Assembly: GCA_021781815.1 (NCBI GenBank) | Contig: JAJXWB010000033.1 | Span: 1 to 38,989 of the forward strand | DNA: 38,989 nt | Direction: 5' to 3' | Origin: Pseudomonadota bacterium | GTDB lineage: Bacteria; Pseudomonadota; Alphaproteobacteria; Rhizobiales; Beijerinckiaceae | Part shown: positions 16,327 to 25,689 of the stretch, piece after piece | How positions within the stretch are numbered: the first letter of the stretch is position 1 | Layout: each line of letters starts with the position of its first letter | Position numbers and translations under genes: made by a program | Notes under the pieces: model-generated | Seen by the model: the letters and a program-made list of their open reading frames with translations, nothing else | Told to the model about the DNA's origin: nothing | Database searches by the model: none

Positions 16327-17877
16327 ATGAGTCAAATTACCGCCGAAATGATCGAGCGCGGGCGCGGCGCCGATCCCAGATCGTTGAGCGAACGCCGGCA
16401 GCTATCGCACAAGGTGCGCGAGGCGCGCGAAAAGCTGACCTCCGGCGGCGAGGGGCACAGCGCTTTCGAAATCGAACTGCTCCAACTGTTCGCCGAAAGC
16501 CGCGCCGGCTCGGCGCCATGGGCGCTGCTCATCGCCCTCGCCATCGCCGGGGTCTCGACACTGTGGGCCCCCCGTGAATACGTGGCGATGTGGGCCGGGT
16601 GCGTCTCGGTGGCGATCGGCGCGAACTACCTCGTCGCGCGCCTGTTCCTGCGCAAGAACGCAAGCAGGTCGGCGCCGGGCTGGCGCACCAGATTCATCCT
16701 CCTGGAACTGCTTCTGGGTCTGGCGTGGGCTGCGATCGCGCTGCTGTTGATCAGCATCGCCAAATCGGAAGCCCGCGCGTTTCTCCTCGCCATCCTTCTG
16801 CTCGTCGGCGCGATGAACGCCATGGCGACGGCCGCTATTCCGAACGCTGTTTACGCGGCGGTCGTGCCGCTCGGTCTCGCCATTGTCGGCATGGCGGCGT
16901 CGGCTGGCGGCGACACGCCAATTCTGGCGACGACGGCCTTCGTCTGCGGCGCGGAGATCTATTTCATAGCTTTGGCGCGCCGCCTTTACACAACGTCTCT
17001 CGGCGCGCTGCACGCCCAGGCCGAGAAGGACGGGCTTATCGCGGAGCTCGAACAGGCGAAGGCCAATTCCGACGAGGCGCGGCGGCGCGCTGAAGAGGCC
17101 AACCTCGCCAAATCGCGCTTCCTCGCGACCATGAGTCACGAACTGCGCACGCCGCTCAACGCCATCCTCGGATTCTCCGAGGTGATGAAAGGCGAATTGT
17201 TCGGTACGCACGCCATCCCGGCCTATCGCGACTATTCCGCCGATATTCACGCCAGCGGCCAGCATCTGCTCGCGCTGATCAACGAGATTCTGGATCTCTC
17301 GCGTGTCGAGGCGGGTCGCTACGAACTCAAGGAAGACGCTATCTCGTTATCGGCGATCATCGAGGATTGCCGACATCTTCTGATGTTGCGTGCGCAAAAG
17401 CGCGAGATCACGATAGTCGCGGCGACCGAGCCTGATCTTCCGCGCCTCTGGGCTGACGAGCGCGCAGTGCGGCAGGTCGCTCTGAATTTGCTGACGAATG
17501 CGATCAAATTCACGCCGCAGGGCGGGCAGATCGCGATCAAGGTTGGCTGGACTGCGGCTGGCGGTCAGTATTTTTCCGTGCGCGACACCGGTCCAGGCAT
17601 TCCCGAGAAGGAAATCCCGATTGTCATGTCGTCGTTCGGACGCGGCGCGCTCGCCCAGAAGCATGCGGAGGAAGGCTCCGGGCTTGGTTTGCCGATCGTC
17701 AAAGGTCTCGTCGAACTGCACGGGGGCGTATTCACGCTGAAATCGAAGGTGCGGGAAGGAACGGAAGTGATCGTGGTCTTCCCGCCGGAGCGCGTGATGA
17801 ACGCGCTGCCGCGTCTTGGCGGCGAGCCTGAACCTGCGCCGCGGCGGCGCGCTGTGTATCAGCGGTCGGCGGCTTAG
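16327..17877 (+). CDS. Membrane sensor histidine kinase, PleC/DivJ-like
   Basis: 516 residues from the ATG at 16327; upstream codons to 16180 are possible but unlikely. An N-terminal cytoplasmic segment is followed by about five to six membrane helices (about 60-240) with no periplasmic sensor domain of note. A short coiled coil (LIAELEQAKANSDEARRRAE) precedes the HisKA H-box FLATMSHELRTPLN with phospho-acceptor His271. The N-box is NLLTNAIKF, G1 DTGPGIP, and G2 GSGLGLPIVKGL. The F-box-like segment SSFGRGALAQKHAEEGSGLG is typical of the PleC/PdhS group of alphaproteobacteria, which act on DivK/PleD-type receivers. No response regulator is adjacent, as expected for that group. Confidence 0.9.
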   Translation: MSQITAEMIERGRGADPRSLSERRQLSHKVREAREKLTSGGEGHSAFEIELLQLFAESRAGSAPWALLIALAIAGVSTLWAPREYVAMWAGCVSVAIGANYLVARLFLRKNASRSAPGWRTRFILLELLLGLAWAAIALLLISIAKSEARAFLLAILLLVGAMNAMATAAIPNAVYAAVVPLGLAIVGMAASAGGDTPILATTAFVCGAEIYFIALARRLYTTSLGALHAQAEKDGLIAELEQAKANSDEARRRAEEANLAKSRFLATMSHELRTPLNAILGFSEVMKGELFGTHAIPAYRDYSADIHASGQHLLALINEILDLSRVEAGRYELKEDAISLSAIIEDCRHLLMLRAQKREITIVAATEPDLPRLWADERAVRQVALNLLTNAIKFTPQGGQIAIKVGWTAAGGQYFSVRDTGPGIPEKEIPIVMSSFGRGALAQKHAEEGSGLGLPIVKGLVELHGGVFTLKSKVREGTEVIVVFPPERVMNALPRLGGEPEPAPRRRAVYQRSAA

Positions 17878-17951
17878 ATTCGATTTGCCGAATTTGTAGG
17901 CGCGGCCAGGGTGTGCAACGCTTTCGGCGAAGCATCGCGCACGGAGGCGTC

Positions 17952-18887
17952 ATGAGCGCACAGACGAGAATGGTGACCGTCAACGGTCTCGACATGCAGA
18001 TCGTCGAGCAGGGGCAGGGGCCGCTTTTAGTCCTTTGTCATGGCTGGCCGGAGCTTTCCTATTCCTGGCGTCATCAGATCCCCGCTCTCGTGGCGGCCGG
18101 ATATCGCGTCGTCGCGCCGGACATGCGCGGTTATGGCGGCACCAGCGCGCCGGATGCGATCGACGCCTACACCATCCACCATCTCGTCGGCGACATCGTT
18201 GCGCTCGTCGCCGCGCTCGGCGAGAGCAGCGCCGTGATCGTCGGCCACGACTGGGGCGCCAACGTTGCGTGGCATTGCGCCATGTTCCGGCCGGACATCT
18301 TTCCGGCCGTCGCCACGCTGAGCGTGCCGCTGCGCCGGCGTGGCGCCGTCCGGCCGCTCGATGCGCTGACGCAACAGGGCGTCACGACCTTCTACTGGCA
18401 ATATTTTCAGACGCCGGGAACCGTCGAGGCCGAATTTGCGCGCGACTGGGACCATGCCCTGCGCGCCGTCTATTATGGCAGCGGTCTCTCCCTGACGCTG
18501 AAACCTGGCCGCGGCATGGTGGAGGACGCAAAAATTCCAGACAGACCGCCAGCATGGATCGACGATCAGGAGATCGCCCATTACGTGAGGGAATTCGCTC
18601 GAACCGGGCTTCGTGGCGGCATCAACTGGTATCGGAACATCGATCGCAACTGGGAGCTGACCGCTCCGTGGCAGGATGCCAGGATTCGCCAGCCCGCGCT
18701 GTTTATCGCGGGCTCCAGGGATCCGGTCATCACCGGCCTCATCGGCGAGCGCGCGGTGCAGACGATGGAACAGATCGTGCCCGGTCTGCGAGGCAAGATC
18801 ATCATCGAGGGCGCAGGCCACTGGATTCAGCAGGAGCGGCCGGACGAAGTGAATGCGGCGCTGATCGAATTCCTGAAAGGTCTTTGA
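17952..18887 (+). CDS. Alpha/beta hydrolase, epoxide-hydrolase type
   Basis: 311 residues, start ATG 17952 with GGAGG five bases before. The oxyanion motif HGWPELSYSWR (30-40), nucleophile motif VGHDWGANVAW with Asp100, and terminal catalytic His in GAGHWIQQERP (His290) form the Asp/Asp/His arrangement of soluble epoxide hydrolases. Haloalkane dehalogenases also use Asp, but HGWPE and the cap-domain tyrosines (FYWQYFQ, GGINWYRN) favour epoxide hydrolase. Its stop ends one base before the stop of convergent cobT. Confidence 0.87.
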   Translation: MSAQTRMVTVNGLDMQIVEQGQGPLLVLCHGWPELSYSWRHQIPALVAAGYRVVAPDMRGYGGTSAPDAIDAYTIHHLVGDIVALVAALGESSAVIVGHDWGANVAWHCAMFRPDIFPAVATLSVPLRRRGAVRPLDALTQQGVTTFYWQYFQTPGTVEAEFARDWDHALRAVYYGSGLSLTLKPGRGMVEDAKIPDRPPAWIDDQEIAHYVREFARTGLRGGINWYRNIDRNWELTAPWQDARIRQPALFIAGSRDPVITGLIGERAVQTMEQIVPGLRGKIIIEGAGHWIQQERPDEVNAALIEFLKGL

Positions 18888-19904
18888 TCAGCTCTTGTCG
18901 GTAACGCCGGCGCTCTCGAACGTCGCCATGCCCTTCCAGCAGGCGAGCGCCGCCTGGATGACGCCGATCGACAGGGCGGCGCCGGACCCCTCGCCGAGAC
19001 GCATGCCGAGGTCAAGCAGCGGCTTCTTGCCGAGGCGGCGCAGCACGTCCGCATGCGCCCCTTCCGCCGAGACATGGCCGGCGATGCAATGATCCAAGCT
19101 CGAAGGATCGAGCGCATGCAGGATCGCCGCCGCCGCGCAGACGACATAGCCGTCGAGCACGACCGGCACGCGCTCGATGCGCGCGGCGAGAATGGCGCCG
19201 ACGATTGCCGCGATTTCGCGTCCGCCGACGCGGCGCAGCGCCTCGAACGGGTCGCCGAGATGGTCGCGATGCAAAGCGATCGCGCGCTCGACCGCGTCGA
19301 TCTTGCGCTTCAGGCCAGCGTCATCGACGCCGGTGCCGCGCCCGACCCAGTCGGCGGCTTTTCCGCCGTAAAGCGCATGATAGACGGCCGCCGCCGTCGT
19401 CGTATTGCCGATTCCCATTTCGCCGGGCGCGATCAGATCGGCGCCGGTGATCGCTTCCATGCCGAAACCCATTGTCGCTGCGCATTCGGCTTCGGTCATC
19501 GCAGCGTCCTGCGTGATGTCCTTGGTCGGAATGTCCAGCGCCATCTCGAACACTTTCAGTCCCGCGCCGAATGTCCCGCAGATCTGGTTCACCGCCGCGC
19601 CGCCATTGGAGAAGTTCGCGACCATCTGCCGCGTGACCTCGCTTGGATAAGGCGATACGCCCTGCGCGACCACGCCGTGATTGCCGGCGAACACCACGAC
19701 GGTCGGCCGGTCCACCGTCGGCTGCTCTTTCGCTTGCCAGGCCGCGAGCCATTCGACGATCTCTTCCAGCCGCCCGAGCGACCCTGGCGGCTTGGTGAGT
19801 TGCAGGTCGCGCGCGCGAACTGCGGCCAGCGCAGATTCGGACGCCTCAGGCATAGTTGGCAGAAGCGCGCGAAAATCGTCGAAGGGATTGCCGGAGAGAG
19901 ACAT
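18888..19904 (-). CDS. cobT: Nicotinate-nucleotide--dimethylbenzimidazole phosphoribosyltransferase
   Basis: 338 residues. It makes alpha-ribazole phosphate, the lower ligand of cobalamin, from nicotinate mononucleotide and 5,6-dimethylbenzimidazole. The start at 19904 gives MSLSGNPFDDFRALL. Family motifs include TKPPGSLGRLEEI, VFAGNHGVVAQGVSPYP, the glycine-rich MGIGNTTTAAAV, GHVSAEGAHADVL and DLGMRLGEGSGAAL. Glu305 in RLGEGSG corresponds to the catalytic base (Glu317 of the Salmonella enzyme). It follows livF in the same direction by 61 bp, perhaps cotranscribed. The functional partner CobS is 7 kb away. Confidence 0.94.
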   Translation of the reverse strand: MSLSGNPFDDFRALLPTMPEASESALAAVRARDLQLTKPPGSLGRLEEIVEWLAAWQAKEQPTVDRPTVVVFAGNHGVVAQGVSPYPSEVTRQMVANFSNGGAAVNQICGTFGAGLKVFEMALDIPTKDITQDAAMTEAECAATMGFGMEAITGADLIAPGEMGIGNTTTAAAVYHALYGGKAADWVGRGTGVDDAGLKRKIDAVERAIALHRDHLGDPFEALRRVGGREIAAIVGAILAARIERVPVVLDGYVVCAAAAILHALDPSSLDHCIAGHVSAEGAHADVLRRLGKKPLLDLGMRLGEGSGAALSIGVIQAALACWKGMATFESAGVTDKS

Positions 19905-19965
19905 GGGAGCATCCAGGTGAAACGCCACCGTTCCATAGACCCGGACGGACCCGATTAAAAGCCGC

Positions 19966-20682
19966 CTACATTCCCAGATAAGCAGTTGCAACTTCGGAAT
20001 TTTCGGCAATTTCCCGCGCTGGGCCCCGCAGTGTGATCCGCCCGCTCTCGATCACGTAGGCGTAGTCGGCGATTTCCAGCGCCGCGCGCGCGTTTTGCTC
20101 GACGAGCAGGATCGTTCGGCCCTCGCGCTTGAGATCGGCGACGATGTTGAAAATTTCCTCCACGAACAACGGCGCGAGCCCCATCGACGGCTCGTCGAGC
20201 AGCAGAAGTTTGGGATCGGCCATCAAGGCGCGGCCCATCGCGAGCATCTGCTGTTCGCCGCCAGACAGCAGGCCCGCCGACTGCGAAAGCCGCTCGCCGA
20301 GCCGCGGAAAGCGCGCCAGCACGGTGTCGCGGCGCTTCGCGACCGCAACCCGGTCGCTTTCGAGGTAAGCGCCCATAGCCAGGTTCTCGGCGATCGTCAT
20401 GTTCGCGAACACCTGACGTCCTTCCGGAGACTGCACGACCCCGAGTCGCGCGATCCTGTGCGCCGCCATGCCCGCGATCTCGCGACCCGCGAAGCGGATC
20501 GAGCCGGCGCGTGGTTTCAGAAGACCCGAGACCGCGCGCAATGTCGTGGTTTTTCCAGCGCCGTTCGCGCCGATCAGCGTCACGACGCCGCCTTTATGGA
20601 CATCGAAATCGATGCCTTTCACCGCGTCGGTGCGGTCGTAGGCGAGCGTCAGACCGCGCACGGCGAGCAGCGGCGCGCTCAT
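19966..20682 (-). CDS. livF: Branched-chain amino-acid type ABC transporter ATPase LivF
   Basis: 238 residues, starting at the ATG that overlaps the livG stop (ATGA). Walker A is GANGAGKTT. The signature loop is LLSGGEQQMLAMGRAL, Walker B LLLLDEPSMGLAP, and the H-loop LVEQNARAALEIAD. The Q-loop region VVQSPEGRQVFANMTIAENL is LivF-specific. With LivG it forms the nucleotide-binding heterodimer of a HAAT-family importer. The longer open frame to 20814 is inside livG and is not used. Confidence 0.94.
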   Translation of the reverse strand: MSAPLLAVRGLTLAYDRTDAVKGIDFDVHKGGVVTLIGANGAGKTTTLRAVSGLLKPRAGSIRFAGREIAGMAAHRIARLGVVQSPEGRQVFANMTIAENLAMGAYLESDRVAVAKRRDTVLARFPRLGERLSQSAGLLSGGEQQMLAMGRALMADPKLLLLDEPSMGLAPLFVEEIFNIVADLKREGRTILLVEQNARAALEIADYAYVIESGRITLRGPAREIAENSEVATAYLGM

Positions 20683-21470
20683 GCCCCGGCTCCGGGTCTG
20701 CGCACGCTCTTGCTGCCGAGATAGGCTTCGATGACGGTCGGATCGCTGCGCACGTCGACCGGCGACCCCTCCGCGATTTTCGCGCCGAAATTCAGCACGG
20801 TGATCCGGTCGCACAATTTCATCACGAAATGCATGTCGTGCTCCACGAGGAGCAACGTGAGACCGCGCGCGCGCAATCTGCCGATCAGATCGATCAGGTC
20901 GATCTTTTCCGAGGGGTTCATGCCGGCCGCTGGTTCGTCGAGCATCAGTAGCTTCGGTTCGCTGGCGAGCGCGCGTGCGATTTCGAGCCGCCGCTGTTCG
21001 CCATAGGAAAGATCGCCGCCGGGACGCTCGGCCTGATGGGCGAGGCCGACGAAGTCGAGGATCTCGCGCGCCCGCGCCACGGCGCGAGTTTCCTGCGCGC
21101 GAAACGCCGGCAGGCGCAACAGGATGTCGCGAAATCGCTCATGCGTGCGCAGATGTGCGCCGGCCATGACGTTTTCGAGCGCGCTCATGTTGCGGAACAT
21201 GCGGATGTTCTGGAACGTGCGCGCCAGCCCGCGCGCCGTGCGCATGTAGGTTGGAAGTCCGTCGAGCGGCGCGCCGGCGAGCGCGACGGAGCCGGACGTC
21301 TGCGATGTCATTCCGGAAATGAGATTGAAGGCTGTTGTCTTGCCGGCGCCGTTTGGGCCGATGAGGCCATGCACGGCGCCATGTTCGACCGCAAAGGTCA
21401 CGCCCGACAGAGCCGTCAGCCCGCCGAAGCGCACCGTCAGGTCATGGACGGCGAGCAGCGCCTTGCTCAT
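20679..21470 (-). CDS. livG: Branched-chain amino-acid type ABC transporter ATPase LivG
   Basis: 263 residues from the ATG at 21470, overlapping the livM stop by four bases. Walker A GPNGAGKTT is followed by the LivG-specific RTARGLARTFQNIRMFRNMS, which includes the Q-loop. The signature is DLSYGEQRRLEIARAL, Walker B LLMLDEPAAGMNP, and the H-loop LLVEHDMHFVMKLCDRI. It is the second ATPase of the importer encoded by this operon. Confidence 0.94.
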   Translation of the reverse strand: MSKALLAVHDLTVRFGGLTALSGVTFAVEHGAVHGLIGPNGAGKTTAFNLISGMTSQTSGSVALAGAPLDGLPTYMRTARGLARTFQNIRMFRNMSALENVMAGAHLRTHERFRDILLRLPAFRAQETRAVARAREILDFVGLAHQAERPGGDLSYGEQRRLEIARALASEPKLLMLDEPAAGMNPSEKIDLIDLIGRLRARGLTLLLVEHDMHFVMKLCDRITVLNFGAKIAEGSPVDVRSDPTVIEAYLGSKSVRRPGAGA

Positions 21471-22315
21471 CGCGGCGCTCCGATCCGGCTGAGCCGCCAC
21501 GGCAGCAGCCCGCCCGGCAGGAAGATGACGACGCACACGATGATGAGGCCGTTGATGACGAGGCGATAGTCATGCAGCGGCCGCAGAACCTCCGGCAGCG
21601 CGGTCAAAACGAGCGCGCCGAGCACCGGGCCGAACGGCGAGCCGATGCCGCCGAGCAGCGCGAAGCTGAGGATCGTCACGGCGGCGTCGAACCCGTATTC
21701 GTTTGGCCCGATGAACGACGAGACATGTGCGTTGAACGCGCCCGCGACGCCGGCGACCGCCGCCGAGACGACCAGCGCGGCGAGCTTGTAGACGGGAAGG
21801 TTGACGCCCATGACGCCGGCGGCGGCCTCGTCGGCGCGGATCGCTTCCATTGCGCGGCCGATCCGCGAACGCGCGATTGCGGCGAAGCCGGCGAGCGCAA
21901 CGGCGAGCACGCCGAAAATCCATACAAAGCCAGCTTCTTCGGGAATGCCGTTGAGGCCAAGCGCGCCGCCCGCATAATCCCAGTTGAGATAGAATATGCG
22001 CAGCACCTCGCCGACCCCGATCGTCGCGATCGCGAGATAAACCCCTGACAAGCGCAGGGTCGGCGCTCCGATGACGAAGGCGAGCAGGGCGGGAACCGCG
22101 GCGGCGGCGATCAGCGCGAGCGGGAAAGGGATTGCGAATTTCGCGGTGAGCAGCGCCGACGCATAGGCGCCGAGCCCCATGAACGCCGCCTGCCCGAGCG
22201 ACAACTGGCCGATCGCGAGGACAACGTACATCGACAGCGCAAGCAGCGAATTGATCCCGAGCGCGTAGATCAGGCTCTGGTAAGTAAAGAGGAAATTGTC
22301 GAGCGCGTGCGTCAT
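21467..22315 (-). CDS. livM: Branched-chain amino-acid type ABC transporter permease LivM
   Basis: 282 residues with about eight to nine hydrophobic helices. LivM features are IGQLSLGQAAFMGLGAYAS, GVYLAIATIGVGEVLRI, SRIGRAMEAIRADEAAAGVM (the EAA-like coupling loop that contacts the ATPase) and FALLGGIGSPFGPVLGA. Its ATG at 22315 shares one base with the stop of livH, so the two are tightly coupled. Substrate specificity is set by the binding protein. Confidence 0.94.
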   Translation of the reverse strand: MTHALDNFLFTYQSLIYALGINSLLALSMYVVLAIGQLSLGQAAFMGLGAYASALLTAKFAIPFPLALIAAAAVPALLAFVIGAPTLRLSGVYLAIATIGVGEVLRIFYLNWDYAGGALGLNGIPEEAGFVWIFGVLAVALAGFAAIARSRIGRAMEAIRADEAAAGVMGVNLPVYKLAALVVSAAVAGVAGAFNAHVSSFIGPNEYGFDAAVTILSFALLGGIGSPFGPVLGALVLTALPEVLRPLHDYRLVINGLIIVCVVIFLPGGLLPWRLSRIGAPR

Positions 22316-23196
22316 CAGGCGCGCTTCGCAGCAATGCGGCCGAACAGGCCGACGGGGCGGAACCAGAGAGTCAGCACGAGCAGCAGGAAGCCGACGGCGT
22401 CCTTCATCGACGACGCGACATAGCCGGCCGTCAATGTTTCGAGAATTCCAAGGGCGAGGCCGGCGAGGACTGCGCCGCGAATATCGCCCAATCCACCGAG
22501 AATGATGACGGCGAATCCCTTCAGCATCATCGATTCGCCCATATACGGCTGGATGGCGTTGTAGTTCAGGCCGATCATGACGCCGGCCGCGCCGCCGAGC
22601 GCGCCCGAGATGAACGACACGAGATGCACGACGCCGCCGACGTTGACGCCCATCAATTGCGCCACGTCGTCATTTTCGGCCAGCGCGCGTATGGCGAGGC
22701 CGAGCTTTGTGCGCCGGAGCAGCCACGCCAGTCCGCCGACGATCGACACGACGGCGGCGACGATGAGAATCTGCGACAGCGTGATGCGCAGGCCCTGGAT
22801 TTCGAAGGCGCCGCCGTCGAACACCGTCGGCGGGAAACGGCGGATGTCCGTGGTGAACCACGCGGTCATCAGCGAGTAGAGCAGCAACGTCGCGCCAAGC
22901 GTCACCATCAGCGACGACAGTTCCGGCGCCTTGGCGCGGCGCAGCGGTCCGAGCAGCAGTTCGTCGATCACGATCGCGATCAGGCCGGCGATGGCCGCAG
23001 CGAAGGGCAGAGCCTCCCAGATCTGCATGTGCAGATAACGGGTGGCGTGGAGCGCCACGAAGGCGCCCGTCGAAAAATAGAAGCCGTAGGTCAGATTGAT
23101 GACGCCGAGCACGCCGAACATCAGCGTGAAGCCGAGCGCGAACAGCGCGTAGACAGAGCCTGCGAGAATTCCATTGAGAAGCTGTTGCGCGAGCAT
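22315..23196 (-). CDS. livH: Branched-chain amino-acid type ABC transporter permease LivH
   Basis: 293 residues from the ATG at 23196; 13 further codons upstream are unlikely. Typical LivH segments are LLNGILAGSVYALFALGFTL, VINLTYGFYFSTGAFVAL, the coupling loop TKLGLAIRALAENDDVAQLM, and VIILGGLGDIRGAVLAGLAL. About eight membrane helices. It lies downstream of the binding-protein gene with a 129-bp gap and overlaps livM. Confidence 0.94.
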   Translation of the reverse strand: MLAQQLLNGILAGSVYALFALGFTLMFGVLGVINLTYGFYFSTGAFVALHATRYLHMQIWEALPFAAAIAGLIAIVIDELLLGPLRRAKAPELSSLMVTLGATLLLYSLMTAWFTTDIRRFPPTVFDGGAFEIQGLRITLSQILIVAAVVSIVGGLAWLLRRTKLGLAIRALAENDDVAQLMGVNVGGVVHLVSFISGALGGAAGVMIGLNYNAIQPYMGESMMLKGFAVIILGGLGDIRGAVLAGLALGILETLTAGYVASSMKDAVGFLLLVLTLWFRPVGLFGRIAAKRA

Positions 23197-23219
23197 GGCA
23201 CGTCGAATGTGACACCCAG

Positions 23220-23233
23220 GCCCGCTTGCGGGC
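23220..23233. repeat. Small GC hairpin between binding-protein and permease genes
   Basis: GCCCGC-TT-GCGGGC lies inside a GGG/CCC-rich stretch in the 129-bp gap between livK and livH. Such elements in operon gaps often stabilise the upstream mRNA, giving more binding protein than permease. It resembles dispersed intergenic GC palindromes of alphaproteobacteria, but repeat status cannot be judged from one copy. Confidence 0.35.
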
Positions 23234-23325
23234 AAGGGAAGGGAGGTCGCGAGGGTGAAGGCGCAGGTCGCGATATCCAGCCGCCAGTCAGGCGCCGTTC
23301 GCCTCCCCGCCCCGGACAGCGAAGC

Positions 23326-24459
23326 TTATTGCAGCAATCCGAATTTTCCGTCTTTCATCTCGATCACGACGACGCCGGACGTGTCGGCCGGATCGCGGTC
23401 CGGGGTGAACGAGAACGGCCCGAGGACGCCCGTGTGCTTCACCTTGCCGAGCGCATCCTTGATTTTTTCCGGGTCCGCCGCGCCGGCGGCCTTGATCGCG
23501 TCGGCGACGATGAACAGGGTATCGTAGGCCTGCGCGGCAAACTGGTCGGGGTCCGAGTTGTATTTTTCCCTGTAGGCGGCGACGAACTTCTGGTTGACAG
23601 GATCGGCCTTGCCGATGAACCACGGCGAACCGACAATCACGCCGTCGGCTGCGTCGCCGGCGATCTCGCCGATCTTCGGCGAGTTGAGCCCGTTGCCGCC
23701 GATCACGCGCACGCTCGCGGGAATGCCGAGCGCCTTCTTCGCCAGCAGGATGCCCGCAGCCGGCTCGACCAGCGCCGAGACGACGATGGCGTCGGGATTT
23801 ACCGATTTCACCTTGGTCATCTGCGCCGAAAAATCGGTATCCCTGGTGCCGAACGTCTCGGTCGTCAATGTCTCGATTCCGAGCTTTTCGAGCGCGGCCT
23901 TCATCACGTCGTAGCCGGACTTCGAAAAGGCGTCGTCATTGGCGTACATGACTGCAACCTTCTTGACGCCGAGCCTGTCGCGCGCAGTCCGCAGAGTGAC
24001 GGGCACGACGTCGGCCTCCGGCAGCGAGGTCCGGAACACATAGGGGCCGATCGCGGTGATGCCGACGGCGGTCGTCGATGTGCCGACGATCGGAATCTTG
24101 CGCTGGTTGGCGATCGGGCCGGCCGCAAACATTTCGTTCGACAGCGTCGGGCCGAGGATCAGCGGCGCGTTCTTGGCGCCGATCAGCGCGCGGACGGCGT
24201 TGATCGCCTGATCCTTGTTGCCGGCGGAATCCTCATAGGCGATGGCGAGTGGGGCGCCGAGCACACCGCCGGCCTTGTTGACTTCGCCGAGCGCGAGATC
24301 AAAGCCGTTCTTGATCGCGACGCCATATTTGTTGTTCGGCCCGGTCAGGATTTCGACGGCGCCGATGGTGACAGGATCCGCCGCGCGCGCGCCGGTCGCA
24401 AAGGCGAAAGCGCCGAGGCAAGCGACCGCAAGCAGGTTGAGACGGCGCCTGTCGATCAT
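23326..24459 (-). CDS. livK: Periplasmic substrate-binding protein of the Liv-type importer
   Basis: 377 residues. The signal peptide MIDRRRLNLLAVACLGAFAF continues to ATGARA|AD. The mature protein has the type-I periplasmic binding fold of HAAT transporters: IGAVEILTGPNNKYGVAIKN, a first lobe with GAKNAPLILGPTLSNEM, the hinge VGTSTTAVGITAIGPYVFRT, and a second lobe with VAVMYANDDAFSKSGYD and FGTRDTDFSAQMTKVK. The ligand may be a branched-chain amino acid, but this family also binds amides, urea and aromatic acids, so the symbol is by family position. Ribosome site AAAGGGAAA before the ATG. First gene of the liv operon. Confidence 0.9.
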   Translation of the reverse strand: MIDRRRLNLLAVACLGAFAFATGARAADPVTIGAVEILTGPNNKYGVAIKNGFDLALGEVNKAGGVLGAPLAIAYEDSAGNKDQAINAVRALIGAKNAPLILGPTLSNEMFAAGPIANQRKIPIVGTSTTAVGITAIGPYVFRTSLPEADVVPVTLRTARDRLGVKKVAVMYANDDAFSKSGYDVMKAALEKLGIETLTTETFGTRDTDFSAQMTKVKSVNPDAIVVSALVEPAAGILLAKKALGIPASVRVIGGNGLNSPKIGEIAGDAADGVIVGSPWFIGKADPVNQKFVAAYREKYNSDPDQFAAQAYDTLFIVADAIKAAGAADPEKIKDALGKVKHTGVLGPFSFTPDRDPADTSGVVVIEMKDGKFGLLQ

Positions 24460-24568
24460 GAACGTTTCCCTTTTGTCACTTGATGGCTTCGCCGGCCCGC
24501 GCGCTCACGGCGGGGCTGGTCACCGGCGGGTTTCATAGCATCGGGCGCCCGGGCTCGCCAGCCGCGGA

Positions 24569-25600
24569 TCACCCGCCCGTCACGCTCATGTGGCGTCCAA
24601 CCGCCGGCTGATGCGTCGAACGGTCGATGATGAAATCATGCCCCTTGGGCTTGCGCGCGATGGCCGCTGCGATCGCCTCGTGCAGCGCCTCGTCTGTCGG
24701 GGAAGCGCGCAGCGGCGCGCGCAGGTCCGCGGCGTCTTCCTGCCCAAGGCACATGTAAAGCGTGCCGGTGCAGGTCACACGCACACGATTGCAGCTCTCG
24801 CAGAAATTATGAGTCATAGGCGTGATGAAGCCGATGCGGCCTCCAGTTTCCGCAGCCCGCATGTAGCGGGCCGGCCCGCCGGTGGTGTAGGCGATCGGCT
24901 CCAGAGTGAAACGTTCGGCGAGCTTCGCCCGCACGTCCGTGAGCGGCCAGTACTGGTCGAACCGCTCGCGCTCGACTTCGCCGAGCGGCATGACCTCGAT
25001 GAAGGTCATGTCCATGCCGTATCCGTGCGCATATTCAACAAGGTCGAAAACTTCGTCCTCGTTGACGCCCTTGAGCGCGACTGCATTGAGTTTGACCGAG
25101 AGGCCGGCCTTCCGCGCCGCCTCCACGCCTCGCAGCACGACATCGAGATCGCCGCGGCGCGTGATCAGGCGGAATTTCGCCGCGTCGAGCGTGTCGAGGG
25201 ACACGTTGATGCGTCTGATGCCGCAATCTGCCAGCTCGTCAGCGTATTTTGACAGCAGCGAACCATTGGTGGTCAGAGTCAGTTCGTGCAGCTCCCCGGA
25301 GACGAGGTGTCGGGACAGTCCGCGGAACAGCTTCATGATGTCGCGCCGGACCAGCGGTTCGCCGCCGGTGATGCGGAGCTTGCGGGTTCCGCGCGAAATG
25401 AACGCGGAGCAGAGCCGGTCGAGTTCCTCCAGCGTCAGCAGGTCGCGTTTCGGCAGGAAGCTCATCTCCTCCGACATGCAGTAGACACAGCGGAAATCGC
25501 AGCGGTCGGTCACGGACACGCGCACGTAGGTAATGGCGCGGCCGAATGGATCTATAAGCGCGGGCGTGGCCTTTTCGCGCGGATTGGCTGCGATGTTCAT
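24569..25600 (-). CDS. moaA: GTP 3',8-cyclase MoaA (molybdenum cofactor)
   Basis: 343 residues. A radical SAM enzyme that, with MoaC, converts GTP to cyclic pyranopterin monophosphate. The SAM cluster is C34-x3-C38-x2-C41 ([11 protein letters not shown]). The second cluster, which binds GTP, is C267-x2-C270-x13-C284. [12 protein letters not shown] is the GGEP motif. The C-terminus ends in the double glycine (SVTGG) required for activity. The start at 25600 is chosen for conservation; the longer frame reaches 26065 without protein-like features. No other moa gene is nearby, so cofactor genes are dispersed. It ends 109 bp before livK. Confidence 0.95.
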   Translation of the reverse strand: MNIAANPREKATPALIDPFGRAITYVRVSVTDRCDFRCVYCMSEEMSFLPKRDLLTLEELDRLCSAFISRGTRKLRITGGEPLVRRDIMKLFRGLSRHLVSGELHELTLTTNGSLLSKYADELADCGIRRINVSLDTLDAAKFRLITRRGDLDVVLRGVEAARKAGLSVKLNAVALKGVNEDEVFDLVEYAHGYGMDMTFIEVMPLGEVERERFDQYWPLTDVRAKLAERFTLEPIAYTTGGPARYMRAAETGGRIGFITPMTHNFCESCNRVRVTCTGTLYMCLGQEDAADLRAPLRASPTDEALHEAIAAAIARKPKGHDFIIDRSTHQPAVGRHMSVTGG

Positions 25601-25689
25601 GGACACTCTTATATCCTCATGCCGGACACAATATAAGCGGACGAACGCCGGTGAAAGTCGCCTTTGGAACAGCCGGCGGGGGAGAGCGA

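Noticed and set aside
22624-24483. Plus-strand open frame of 619 codons
   Set aside because: It lies opposite livH and the binding-protein gene, both of which have clear family motifs; composition is Arg/Asp/Gly without folds.
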